Of a stretch of 64,000 nt of DNA, positions 27,268 to 35,894 are shown piece by piece (the first letter of the stretch is position 1; each line of letters opens with the position of its first letter). Position numbers and translations under genes: made by a program. The DNA is from Caulobacter vibrioides (GTDB taxonomy: Bacteria > Pseudomonadota > Alphaproteobacteria > Caulobacterales > Caulobacteraceae). The stretch lies in NCBI RefSeq assembly GCF_002310375.3, contig NZ_CP023315.3, forward strand, positions 3,833,501 through 3,897,500. Direction: 5' to 3'. The notes under the pieces were generated by a model. That model was not told the DNA's origin, made no database searches, and worked only from the letters and a program-made list of their open reading frames with translations.

Positions 27268-27609
27268 CTACGCCTTCTTCAGATGCCGCGCGCGCAGCTT
27301 GGCCACGTTCGGCGGGTCGGCGCGGAAGTCCGACGCTAGGCCCAGGCGCGCATTGCACGACGGGCAGCGCACGTGGTCCTCGTCGGCCAGCTCCGTGGGC
27401 GGATCGAAGCGCGTGCCGCAGGGCTTGCACTTCCAGTCGCCAACGACCGGGGCCGGTGGCGGCGCTGGCGGCGGCGCGGCCGACGGCGTGAACACGGTGG
27501 TGCGAGCCGACGGCTTGACCATGCGCTCGAGCGGCGGCGGGCCGCCGGGGGCGGCGACGGCGCTCTTCAGGCTCAGGGTCTTGCGGCGCGGGGGCTCGCT
27601 GTCGCTCAT
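27268..27609 (-). CDS. Zinc-ribbon protein, unknown function
   Basis: A 113-residue protein. The N-terminal half is basic, then proline/alanine-rich and disordered (APPPAPPPAP). The C-terminal half has two CxxC pairs (CKPC and CPSC, about 18 residues apart) forming a zinc ribbon, then a basic tail ending RARHLKKA. The start MSDSEPPRRK is at 27609; a longer reading from 27672 has no support. It may bind nucleic acid, but that is only by analogy. Confidence 0.7.
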   Translation of the reverse strand: MSDSEPPRRKTLSLKSAVAAPGGPPPLERMVKPSARTTVFTPSAAPPPAPPPAPVVGDWKCKPCGTRFDPPTELADEDHVRCPSCNARLGLASDFRADPPNVAKLRARHLKKA

Positions 27610-27691
27610 GGTCTCGCTGACGGTTTTAGGTGCTAACCGGGGCTTGCTGCATGAAAGCGGCCGGAAACACAAGCCCGACGGGACCTGGCCC

Positions 27692-28627
27692 TTACCAATG
27701 CGGCTTCAGGCTGAAGGACAGGGCGACGACATCGTCCTTCTGGGTGGCTAGGCCCAGCACGCCTTCCTTGGCCCGGATTTCGCGGTGGATATAGCCAAAC
27801 GAAGCCTGCATCGGCCCCTTGCGCCAGGCGACGCCCGCCTGGCTGTCGCCGATCAGGCGGCTGGTGGCGTCCTGCGACAGGCCCGCCCGGGTCCAGTCTC
27901 CGTTCTGGCTCCGCAGCATGTTGAAGCCGACGGCGCGGCCGCTGGCGGCGGCGTAGATGTACCAGCGTCCCCGGTCGCCGAACGCCGCGCCGCCTTCACG
28001 GACGCCCAGCGCATCGGTGACCCGGCCGCCCATGTTCTTCTTCGGACCCAGACGCACCGTGGCGCCGGCCTCGGCCGAGCCGCCGGCGCCGCCAAAGCCC
28101 AGCCCGGCGTGCGGCGTGACGTCCAGGGCGTACTTGCGGCCCTTCAGCATCACCGCTGACGGCCAGCCCCGGGTGACGGTCACATCGACCTCGCGCAGCT
28201 CATAGGCGTCGCTGTCGGGACGGACCAGGGTCAGGGGCGCGAAGGTTGCGGTGCGGGGCACGCCGGCCATCGAGACGCGAACCTCGCTGATCGGACCGCC
28301 CGCCTCGCCCTGATAGGCCACGGCGGTCGAGCGCCACATGACCGGGCCAGCGCCGTCATAGTAGCGATCGGCGTCGAGAATTCTCGCATCGCCCATCATG
28401 GCGGCCGCCGGGGTCAGGCCAAACCCGCCCTCCAGCTGGGCCTGCGGGGCGCCGATGGGGCGCGCGAGAAGACCGGTCGCGGCGAGCGACAGCGGCGGCG
28501 TCGCCTCGGGCTTGACCTGGAATGAATAGGGACCTGCCGCCTGGGCCGGCGCCTGGGCGGCGGCGATCGAAGGGGCCAGGATCGCGACCCCCACGGCAAA
28601 CACGGTTAGCTTTCCAATCGCCCGCAT
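27692..28627 (-). CDS. Outer membrane beta-barrel protein, LpxR-like
   Basis: A 311-residue protein with a signal peptide (cleavage near IAAAQA) and alternating hydrophobic strands through to an aromatic C-terminus, SFSLKPHW. Late strands such as ASFGYIHREIRA resemble the LpxR/DUF2219 lipid A 3'-O-deacylase family. I could not confirm the catalytic Asn/Asp/His set, so treat the enzymatic role as open. GGGAG lies seven bases before the ATG. Confidence 0.65.
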   Translation of the reverse strand: MRAIGKLTVFAVGVAILAPSIAAAQAPAQAAGPYSFQVKPEATPPLSLAATGLLARPIGAPQAQLEGGFGLTPAAAMMGDARILDADRYYDGAGPVMWRSTAVAYQGEAGGPISEVRVSMAGVPRTATFAPLTLVRPDSDAYELREVDVTVTRGWPSAVMLKGRKYALDVTPHAGLGFGGAGGSAEAGATVRLGPKKNMGGRVTDALGVREGGAAFGDRGRWYIYAAASGRAVGFNMLRSQNGDWTRAGLSQDATSRLIGDSQAGVAWRKGPMQASFGYIHREIRAKEGVLGLATQKDDVVALSFSLKPHW

Positions 28628-28707
28628 TGCGGACTCCCAGACCCTCGAGCCTTCTCCCTTCGAATGGAATCATTCGGAGGGAGAAAGAAGGCTCGTTTTC
28701 AAACATT

Positions 28708-28758
28708 TAGAGCGTGATTGCCGCCGAAACCGCTCACACTTTCGGCTATCACGCTCTA
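28708..28758. repeat. Palindromic repeat, AGAGCGTGAT type
   Basis: TAGAGCGTGAT and ATCACGCTCTA are 11-bp perfect inverted arms, with GCCGAAA/TTTCGGC as a second nested pair. It lies between two minus-strand genes, about 80 bases upstream of the beta-barrel gene. It looks like a REP-type dispersed repeat. Confidence 0.65.
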
Positions 28759-28856
28759 GCGTTTCCAGCCTACGCGTCCAAACCCGGCTGTCACGGGGGC
28801 TAAAGCGCGCAGGTGACAACCACTGTGCGCCAACAGGGTTCCCGGAACGTGAAAAA

Positions 28857-28880
28857 GGCGGCGCGATTGCTCGCGCCGCC
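28857..28880 (-). terminator. Terminator of nrdA
   Basis: GGCGGCGCG and CGCGCCGCC form a 9-bp GC-only stem with a six-base loop. On the minus strand it is followed by TTTTTCACG, 25 bases after the nrdA stop codon. Confidence 0.88.
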
Positions 28881-28904
28881 CCCTCGAAAAGCTTCACATC
28901 GGCG

Positions 28905-30782
28905 TTACTGGCAGGCCAGGCACTCGTCGTAGTCGGTCTTTTCCGGAACGTCGAAACCGCTAGTCGCAGCCTCGGCCTTGTCGTCCGCGCCGGCGTAGGC
29001 CGCGCGCTGCACCGACTTGGAGCGCAGATAGTACAGCGACTTCACGCCACGCTCCCAGGCGGTCCAGTGCAGCATGTGCAGGTCCCACTTGTCGACGTCG
29101 CCCGGCAGGAAGACGTTGACCGACTGGCTCTGGCAGATTTCCGGCGTGCGGTCGGCGGCCAGTTCGATCACCCAGCGCTGGTCCAGTTCGAAGGCGGTCT
29201 TGTAGATGTCCTTCTCGTCCTGGCTCAGGAAGTCCAGGTGCTGGACCGAGCCTTCGTTCTCCAGGATCGAGCCCCACACCGTGTCGGTGTTGTGGCCCTC
29301 CTCCTCGAGCAGCTTCTCCAGATAGGGGTTCTTCACCGCGAACGAGCCCGACAGGGTCTTGTGGGTGTAGATGTTGGCCGGGATCGGCTCGATGCCGGCG
29401 CTGGTGCCGCCGCAGATGATCGAGATCGAGGCGGTCGGCGCGATGGCCAGCTTGTGCGAGAAGCGCTCCATCGAGCCGCGATCGGCGGCGTCGGGGCACG
29501 GGCCCTTCTCTTCGCCCAGCTTGATCGACGCCTTGTCGGCCTCACGGCGCAGGTGCTTGAACATCCGCATGTTCCAGCTCTTGGCCAGGGCGCTTTCGAA
29601 CGGCACGTTCTGGCTTTGCAGGAAGCTGTGGAAGCCCATCAAGCCCAGGCCCACCGAACGCTCGCGCATGGCGGCGTAGGCGGCGGCCGACGCGGCGTCC
29701 GGCGCGCGGTCGATGAAGTCCTGCAGCACATTGTCGAGGAAGCGCATGACGTCCTCGATGAACGTCGGGTGGTCGCGCCATTCCAGATAGGTCTCGGCGT
29801 TCACCGACGACAGACAGCAGACTGCGGTGCGCTCTTGACCCAGGTGGTCCGTGCCGGTGTGCAGCATGATCTCGCTGCACAGGTTCGACTGGCGCACCTT
29901 CAGGCCCAGCTCGCGCTGGAACGAGGGCATGGCCCGGTTCACGGTGTCGGAGAAGATCAGGTAGGGCTCGCCGGTCTGCAGACGCAGCTCCAGAACTTTC
30001 TGCCAAAGGGCGCGGGCGTCGACTTCGCGCAGCACCTCGTTGGTCTTGGGCGAGCGCAGGCCGAACTTGGTCCCATCACGCACCGCATGCATGAACTCGT
30101 CGGTGATCGACAGGCCATGGTGCAGGTTCAGGGACTTGCGGTTGAAGTCGCCCGACGGCTTGCGGATCTCGAGGAACTCCTCGATCTCGGGGTGGTGGAT
30201 GTCCAGATACACCGCAGCCGAGCCGCGACGCAGGCTGCCCTGGCTGATCGCCAGCGTCAGCGAGTCCATCACGCGGATGAAGGGGATGATGCCCGAGGTC
30301 TGACCCTGGCCCTTCACCTTCTCGCCGATCGAGCGCACGCCGCCCCAGTAGGTGCCGATGCCGCCGCCGTTGGCCGCCAGCCAGACGTTCTCGTTCCAGA
30401 CCCCCAGGATGCCGTCCAGGCTGTCGTTGACGGCGTTCAGGAAGCAGCTGATCGGCAGACCGCGCTCGGCGCCGCCGTTGCTCAGCACCGGGGTGGCCGG
30501 CATGAACCACAGGCGGCTCATATAGTCGTAGACGCGCTGGGCGTGGTCGGCGTCGTCGGCGAACGCCGTCGAGACGCGCGCGAACATGTCCTGATAGCTC
30601 TCGCCCGGCAGCAGGTAGCGGTCTTCCAGCGTGGTCTTGCCGAAGTCGGTCAACAGGGCGTCGCGCGAGCGGTCGACCTCGACCTTGCGCACCAACGCCA
30701 GCTGCGGGCGCTTGGCGGGCTTGATCGCCGCCAGACGGGCCTCATTTCGGACGCTCGACTTCACCGCTTCACTGCCGTTCAT
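28905..30782 (-). CDS. nrdA: Ribonucleoside-diphosphate reductase alpha subunit
   Basis: A 625-residue catalytic subunit that makes deoxyribonucleotides for replication. It has the N-terminal cysteine in GLPISCFLNAV, the radical-site cysteine in SNLCSEIM, the segment CCLSSVNAE, and the C-terminal redox pair in DECLACQ. The protein is shorter than the E. coli form and shows no ATP-cone, so dATP activity inhibition through that module should be absent. The start is ATG 30782; a TTG two codons earlier is unlikely. nrdB is not adjacent. A NrdR-type box and a CcrM site lie upstream. Confidence 0.94.
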   Translation of the reverse strand: MNGSEAVKSSVRNEARLAAIKPAKRPQLALVRKVEVDRSRDALLTDFGKTTLEDRYLLPGESYQDMFARVSTAFADDADHAQRVYDYMSRLWFMPATPVLSNGGAERGLPISCFLNAVNDSLDGILGVWNENVWLAANGGGIGTYWGGVRSIGEKVKGQGQTSGIIPFIRVMDSLTLAISQGSLRRGSAAVYLDIHHPEIEEFLEIRKPSGDFNRKSLNLHHGLSITDEFMHAVRDGTKFGLRSPKTNEVLREVDARALWQKVLELRLQTGEPYLIFSDTVNRAMPSFQRELGLKVRQSNLCSEIMLHTGTDHLGQERTAVCCLSSVNAETYLEWRDHPTFIEDVMRFLDNVLQDFIDRAPDAASAAAYAAMRERSVGLGLMGFHSFLQSQNVPFESALAKSWNMRMFKHLRREADKASIKLGEEKGPCPDAADRGSMERFSHKLAIAPTASISIICGGTSAGIEPIPANIYTHKTLSGSFAVKNPYLEKLLEEEGHNTDTVWGSILENEGSVQHLDFLSQDEKDIYKTAFELDQRWVIELAADRTPEICQSQSVNVFLPGDVDKWDLHMLHWTAWERGVKSLYYLRSKSVQRAAYAGADDKAEAATSGFDVPEKTDYDECLACQ

Positions 30783-30836
30783 GACCAAAATCCATGCTCA
30801 ATCAGCGTGTTCCGGAGAAGGAAATATCCTCGCCAG

Positions 30837-30906
30837 CCGCTATATCTTGTGGCTGAGGAGCCCCCTCAACCCAAATATGGGGCCACACTGGTGAATGACT
30901 CGTCAA
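30837..30906. promoter_or_regulatory. nrdA control region: NrdR-type box, weak partner, CcrM site and -35-like TTGACG
   Basis: The 16-mer at 30837-30852 keeps all strongly conserved positions of the NrdR box (C-w-A-t-A-T-a-T-w-G). A weak ATAT-centred partner lies 33 bp away (30872-30882), about three helical turns, the usual spacing of NrdR pairs. TTGACG (minus strand 30906-30901) and a GAGTC CcrM site (30897-30901) follow. The rest of the interval to 31225 (about 320 bases) shows no gene; a short hairpin with TTTTT sits at 30906-30926. Confidence 0.5.
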
Positions 30907-31225
30907 CGCCCCTGGGGCGAGTTTTTCGTTAACAACCTGTGAACGCCACCAACTTGCATAGGCGGGACAAGGGGTTGCCTCCACGAACTTTTTTCACCCG
31001 CGACAGACCGCCGCAAGGCGCCGATGGGCGTCCGTCCCCGGACAACAATGTTCGCCCACAGGTCGAGCACAAGGCATGGTGGCGAATGCAGCGAAAGGCC
31101 GCCTGAGGGCGCCGCTTCATCCCGCGCGCGACCTCCCGTGTTCCAAGGGTTTTGGCCACAAACAGCGGGCCGGGGCGCCCACGGGGCGCGTCGCCTTGTC
31201 TTCCAGGCACACGCGCAAAGAGAAA

Positions 31226-31249
31226 GGGCCCGGCGTCGCCGCCGGGCCC
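31226..31249 (-). terminator. Terminator of ompA
   Basis: GGGCCCGGC and GCCGGGCCC form a 9-bp stem with a six-base loop; TTTCTCTTTG follows on the minus strand. It lies 26 bases after the stop codon of the OmpA-family gene. Confidence 0.8.
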
Positions 31250-31274
31250 TCCCCAAAGTGCAGTCGATTCGATC

Positions 31275-32483
31275 TTAGAAGTTGATCGAGATCGTCGAAC
31301 GGCGGTTCAGCGGTTCCTTCACGCCATCGCCGGTGGCGACGGCCGGAGCGCTTTCACCCTTCCAGTCCACGCCGAGGACGTTTTGCGAAACGCCTTGCGA
31401 GACCAGAGCGTCGGCGACGGCGCGAGCGCGACGTTCCGAGAGCTTGGCGTTGTACTTCGGCGAACCCGAGGTGTCGGTGTGGCCGATGACGATGATCTTC
31501 GTCGCCTTACCGTCGTTCGAGTACTTGGCCGCTTCCGTAACCACCGATTGGGCTTCCGGCGTCAGGACCGATTGGTCGAACGGGAAGTAAACGATGAACT
31601 CACGGGCCTCGAAAGCCGGCGGCGGCGGCGGAGGCGGCGGCGGCGGCGGGGGAGGCGGAGGAGGCGGGGGCGGCGGAGGCGGCGGCGGCGGGGGAGGCGG
31701 CGGCGGGGGCGGCGACGCGAACGAGTAACGGAGACCCACGGTCACCGACTGGTCCTTGTACTGGCCCTGGAACGCGCCCGGCTGCAGGGCGGCCGAACCC
31801 GTGGTCGCCCACTTGTGGTCCGCGCCCGTCAGGTAGCGGTAGGTGAAATCGATCTTCAGCTTGTCGGTGGCCTTGACCGAAGCGCCGGCGAGCGCCTGGT
31901 AGGCGAACGCGACGTCGGCGTCATCGCCCGACAGGTTCTGGATCGCCGGGTTGGTCGCGGTGACCGCACCCACGCCGCTGAACTGACCCAGGACGTTGAC
32001 GTCCAGGCGGTTCACGCCGACGCCGACGCCGACGAACGGGTTCAGCCAGGAGTCCGGAGCGAAGTCATAAATGACGTTCGCCATCAGGCTCCAGGAGTCG
32101 ATCGAGCCGTCCGGCGAGCCGCAGGTCTGCGAGGACGACGAGCGCGTGATGCCCGGCGTGCAGAGCGCGACAGGCTGCTGGCGCACGGCGTTGCCGTGAA
32201 CGCTCTTCAGGTCGCCGGGGCGATAGCCGCCTTCGACTTCAGCGCGCCAGTTCTTGTTGAACTGGTAGCCGAGACGGACGAAGCCGGTCCAATCCTTATC
32301 GGTCTTCCAAGCCCAGTGCGCAAATTCGCCGTCCGGCAGCGTCTGGTTGGATTGCGTCGTGACGCTTTGCGGCCAGTGTTGGCCGAGGTCGACCGCGCCG
32401 TACCAGCCGGTCTCTTGGGCCGAAACGCCCGACGCGGCGAACACCGCGGCCAGAGCAGCTCCCGCCAGGAGGTTGAGTTTCAT
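31275..32483 (-). CDS. ompA: OmpA family outer membrane protein with polyproline linker
   Basis: A 402-residue protein: signal peptide (cleavage near VSAQ), an OmpA-type eight-strand beta-barrel (about 22-250), an uninterrupted run of 32 prolines coded at 31617-31712, and an OmpA_C peptidoglycan-binding domain. The last domain carries the IVIGHTDTSG and LSERRARAVADAL motifs. It tethers the outer membrane to peptidoglycan and corresponds to the abundant OmpA2-type protein of Caulobacter. The start is ATG 32483; the upstream in-frame codons are not a signal peptide. It is monocistronic with its own terminator. Confidence 0.93.
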   Translation of the reverse strand: MKLNLLAGAALAAVFAASGVSAQETGWYGAVDLGQHWPQSVTTQSNQTLPDGEFAHWAWKTDKDWTGFVRLGYQFNKNWRAEVEGGYRPGDLKSVHGNAVRQQPVALCTPGITRSSSSQTCGSPDGSIDSWSLMANVIYDFAPDSWLNPFVGVGVGVNRLDVNVLGQFSGVGAVTATNPAIQNLSGDDADVAFAYQALAGASVKATDKLKIDFTYRYLTGADHKWATTGSAALQPGAFQGQYKDQSVTVGLRYSFASPPPPPPPPPPPPPPPPPPPPPPPPPPPPPPPPAFEAREFIVYFPFDQSVLTPEAQSVVTEAAKYSNDGKATKIIVIGHTDTSGSPKYNAKLSERRARAVADALVSQGVSQNVLGVDWKGESAPAVATGDGVKEPLNRRSTISINF

Positions 32484-32849
32484 TTTTGAAGAGCCCTCTA
32501 TTGCCCTGCCCAGGCCGGGAGACCGACCGAGCATCGTTATACCAAGGCGAACGCCACGGGAAAGTGTCAGCAAAGACACACTCGTCAGGTTTCGCCTCTG
32601 CCGTCCGGCAGGAAGATGAAACGAGACCGCCCCTCAGAATCAACTTCCGAGCGTGCCCGCCGACATCCACGAAAAGCTAGGCGTCAGCTCCGCTGGGTTC
32701 GCACGGGAACCGTTTGCGCGCAAGGGCTTAGAGCCAGGAGATGCTCAAACCTCTGCGAAACTTCGCACAAAGCGCTCATCTTGAGTCTGCTTTCGCGAGA
32801 CCTGGGGCGAAATTCACCGCGTCGCGCTGTCCTTTGGCGCGCCAAGGGA
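32484..32849. other. Non-coding interval between ompA and a methyltransferase gene
   Basis: This 366-base stretch holds the ompA promoter region; GGTATAAC on the minus strand (around 32537) resembles a housekeeping -10 element. I see no reading frame with protein-like composition, no RNA gene and no strong hairpin terminator for either side. Confidence 0.5.
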
Positions 32850-33677
32850 TCACCCCGCCGACACCAGCCAGCAGGCCGAGTCCATTCGGGCCACGCCGTC
32901 CTGGACACGCGGCGCCAAGGCGGCGGCCACGGCGTCGCGCACCTTGGTCCGCAGGGCCTCATCAGCGTTGGTCAGAATAGGATTTAGCGGACCGACGCGC
33001 AGGCTCATGGTCATCAGCTCCTCGAAGCTGACCGGCGTGGGCTCGTCGAGCGGCGCGATGGCGATATCGCGCCAGCCGGCCTCCGCCAGGATGGACCGCA
33101 CCCGCCCGGGATCGGCGAAGGCGAAGCGGCCCGGCGCGTTGCGCTCGAACTTCGGAACCTCAGGCAGGAACGGCGCGGCGGCGTCCAGCGGGACCTGGGT
33201 GATCGCGTTGTCTTCCGGGCTGCGCCAGCAGGCGAAGACCAGCCGCCCGCCGGGCTTCAGCGCGCGCCGCAGGTTAGCGAAGGCGGCGACAGGATCGGGG
33301 AAGAACATCACGCCAAAGCGCGAGACGATCGCGTCAAACGCCACGCCGAAGTCGTGGGTCTGGGCGTCGGCATGGACGAAGTCGACGCCCTCCAGAGCCT
33401 GCTCGCCCGCCCGCCGCCGGGCCAGCTCCAGCAAGGCGCCGGAGATGTCGGCCCCGATCGCGCGCCCTTGCGGGCCCACACGCCAGGCGGCCTCGAAGGT
33501 GGTCGCGCCCGAGCCGCAGCCGACGTCCAGCACCGCCTCGCCGGCGCGGAGATCGGCGCGATCGACCACCGCCTTGGCGATCGGCTGGAACAGCCGGTCC
33601 AGCAAGGCCTGCTGCTCAACCCAGACCCGCCCGGCCCGGTCCCAATAGGCCGACATATCCTGCGCCACACCGCTCAT
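32850..33677 (-). CDS. Class I SAM-dependent methyltransferase
   Basis: A 275-residue enzyme with motif I VLDVGCGSGATTFEAA, the ribose-binding acidic residue in IGADIS, DAQTHDF and FDAIVSRFGVMFF. These are features of the UbiE/Coq5-like Methyltransf_25 group. GGGAG lies eight bases before the ATG. The substrate is unknown and the neighbours (ompA and a cation antiporter) give no clue. Confidence 0.87.
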   Translation of the reverse strand: MSGVAQDMSAYWDRAGRVWVEQQALLDRLFQPIAKAVVDRADLRAGEAVLDVGCGSGATTFEAAWRVGPQGRAIGADISGALLELARRRAGEQALEGVDFVHADAQTHDFGVAFDAIVSRFGVMFFPDPVAAFANLRRALKPGGRLVFACWRSPEDNAITQVPLDAAAPFLPEVPKFERNAPGRFAFADPGRVRSILAEAGWRDIAIAPLDEPTPVSFEELMTMSLRVGPLNPILTNADEALRTKVRDAVAAALAPRVQDGVARMDSACWLVSAG

Positions 33678-33720
33678 TTTCTATCTCCCGCTTACGGGGG
33701 ATAGGTACGCGCTCGGCGCG

Positions 33721-35520
33721 TCACCGCAAGCTGGCGTCGCGCAAGCGCCGGCGACGGCCGCCCAGGGCGTCGGGCCGGTTCAGCTTCTTGCGATACTCGT
33801 CACGGCGCTCGTGGATCGAGGCGATGACCAGGCCCATCGGCACGCCGATGTCGACCAGCACCGCCTCGGACAGCTGCAGGCTGGCCTCGATGGTCTCGGG
33901 CACGGCGTCGGATGCGCCCAGCTCGTAGAGGCGGGCCGCATGGCGGGCGTCGCGGGCGCGGACCACGATCGGCACGTCCGGACGCGCCCCGCGCGCGGCG
34001 ACCACCACCGCCTCGGCCACCTCGAAGGCGTCCATGGTCACCACCACCGCCCGCGCCGTCGCCAGGCCGCAGCGCTGCAGGAGCTCCAGGCGCGAGGCGT
34101 CGCCATAATAGATGCGGGCGCCGTCGCGGCGGCCCTGCTCGACCAGGCGCGCGTCACGCTCCACGGCGATCCAGGGCAGGTCGTGACGGCCCAGCATATC
34201 GCCGACCAGCTTGCCCACGCGGCCATAGCCGATCACCAGCACCTGTCCGGCCGGTTCAGGGCCCAGGCGGTCCGGCTCATTGGCGGTCGAGGGCGGGGTC
34301 TCGCTGATCGGCAGCGGGGCGTTCTTGCGGCCCAGATAACCGCCCAGCGCCGCCAGGCCCGGAATCAGGAACATGGTCAGGGTGGCCGAGACCAGCACCG
34401 CCTGGCCGATGGCGGGCGAAACCACCTGGGCGTTCATGGCGTTGTCGAGCAGCACGAAGGCGAACTCGCCGCCGGCCGCCAGGATCAAGGCCGCCTCGAT
34501 CGCGGCGCGCCGGTTCAGCCCCATCAGGAGGCCGCTGCCGAACACCACGCTCATCTTCACCACCAGGAGGCCCAGCGCCGTGGCCAGGATCGTGGCCGGC
34601 TGCGCGGCCAGCAGGGACAGGTCCAGGCGGATGCCCAGCGAGACGAAGAACAGCGACAGCAACAGGCCCTTGAACGGCTCGATCTTGACCTCGACCTCGT
34701 GGCGATACTCGGTCTCGGCCAGCAGCACCCCGGCCACGAAGGCGCCCAACGCCATCGACAGCCCCGACAGCGCCGCCACCATGCCCGCGCCGATGATCAC
34801 CAGCAGGCAGGCGGCCATGAACATCTCTTCGCTCTTGGCCTTGGCCACCGATTTCAGCATCGGCCGCAGGGCCAGACGCCCCACCAGCACGATCGCCGCC
34901 AGGCCCAGGGCCGCCGGGGCCAGGGCCAAAAGGTCCTGAAGCTGGAAGGTCCCGTTGCCGCGCCCCAGGATGGCCAGGGTGATCAGGATGGGCGCGACGG
35001 CCAGATCCTGGAACAGAAGGACCGAAAAGGTGGCCCGACCGGCCTCGGAATGCAGGCGGCGGCGCTCGGCCAGCACCGGCACGGCGATGGCGGTCGAGGA
35101 CAGGGTCAGGGCCGCGCCGATGGTCAGGGCCGCCACGGGCTCGAGGCCCAGCAGCATCCCGCCCGCGCCCAGCGCCAGCGAACAGCCGATCACCTGCACC
35201 GCGCCCAGGCCAAACACCCACTTGCGCATCAGCCGCAGGCGCTCCCACGACAGCTCCAGGCCGATCATGAACAGCAGGAAGACGACGCCGAACTCGGCCA
35301 GCTGGGCGATTTCATCGGGATTGTCGACGGTGACGTAGTCTAGCCACGGCGCGATGTGGATGAACCGCCCCAGGCCGAACGGCCCCAGGATCACACCGGC
35401 CAGCAGGTAGCCCAGGATCGGATTGATCTTCAGGCGCTTGAAGATCGGCGCGACGATGCCGGCGGTCGCCAGGAACAGGACCAGGTCCTTGTAGCTCTCT
35501 GGGGAAACCTCGTGCGCCAC
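33721..35520 (-). CDS. CPA2 family cation:proton antiporter with TrkA-N domain (Kef type)
   Basis: A 599-residue protein. The first 390 residues form about twelve membrane helices of the Na/H exchanger fold, including VVFLLFMIGLELSWERL and LFQDLAVAPIL. A cytoplasmic RCK/TrkA-N domain follows with the dinucleotide loop VLVIGYGRVGKLVGDML. The plan is that of KefB/KefC potassium-efflux systems, though glutathione control is not shown. It starts with GTG 35520 after AGGAG. A second Kef-type gene lies 375 bases away on the other strand beyond a small HTH gene. Confidence 0.9.
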   Translation of the reverse strand: MAHEVSPESYKDLVLFLATAGIVAPIFKRLKINPILGYLLAGVILGPFGLGRFIHIAPWLDYVTVDNPDEIAQLAEFGVVFLLFMIGLELSWERLRLMRKWVFGLGAVQVIGCSLALGAGGMLLGLEPVAALTIGAALTLSSTAIAVPVLAERRRLHSEAGRATFSVLLFQDLAVAPILITLAILGRGNGTFQLQDLLALAPAALGLAAIVLVGRLALRPMLKSVAKAKSEEMFMAACLLVIIGAGMVAALSGLSMALGAFVAGVLLAETEYRHEVEVKIEPFKGLLLSLFFVSLGIRLDLSLLAAQPATILATALGLLVVKMSVVFGSGLLMGLNRRAAIEAALILAAGGEFAFVLLDNAMNAQVVSPAIGQAVLVSATLTMFLIPGLAALGGYLGRKNAPLPISETPPSTANEPDRLGPEPAGQVLVIGYGRVGKLVGDMLGRHDLPWIAVERDARLVEQGRRDGARIYYGDASRLELLQRCGLATARAVVVTMDAFEVAEAVVVAARGARPDVPIVVRARDARHAARLYELGASDAVPETIEASLQLSEAVLVDIGVPMGLVIASIHERRDEYRKKLNRPDALGGRRRRLRDASLR

Positions 35521-35574
35521 GCGCTCTCCTCTTGTTTTTCGTCCATCCGCCGGAACGAAGGCCTGGCCCTCGCG

Positions 35575-35823
35575 CTAGACCGGTGTCTTCAATCTAACGC
35601 CGGGCCCCGCCTCGTCGCTTGTGATCAGCGACACGCCCCCCGCCTCGATCGCCTCGATGAGGAGCCGTTCGGTGCTGTGGTGCAAGGCGTGCCGCTCGGT
35701 CTCGAAGTCCTTGACCGTGCTGCGTGACACGCCCGCTCGATCCGCAAGCTCACCTTGCGACCAGTTGATCAGTCCGCGAGCGGCCCGACACTGCGCCGGC
35801 AGGAGAATTTTTGCGTGAGGCAT
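35575..35823 (-). CDS. Small XRE-type helix-turn-helix regulator
   Basis: An 82-residue DNA-binding protein. Residues 12-65 form a Cro/CI-type HTH: CRAARGLINWSQGELADRAG then VSRSTVKDFE. The C-terminal tail (AIEAGGVSLIT) resembles HTH proteins that bind as dimers without a separate effector domain. It lies between two divergent Kef-type antiporter genes, so local regulation of one or both is a reasonable guess. No partner toxin is seen. Confidence 0.85.
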   Translation of the reverse strand: MPHAKILLPAQCRAARGLINWSQGELADRAGVSRSTVKDFETERHALHHSTERLLIEAIEAGGVSLITSDEAGPGVRLKTPV

Positions 35824-35894
35824 CTAGCACACCCGAGCATCGTCGCCCATATTGGTTGAGTACGCCCGAAAAAGATGACCGTCAAGGAGAGCCT

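Noticed and set aside
30906..30926. Short hairpin CGCCCCTGGGGCG with TTTTT on the plus strand
   Set aside because: Looks like a terminator, but no plus-strand gene or RNA precedes it; kept only as a remark in the nrdA control region.
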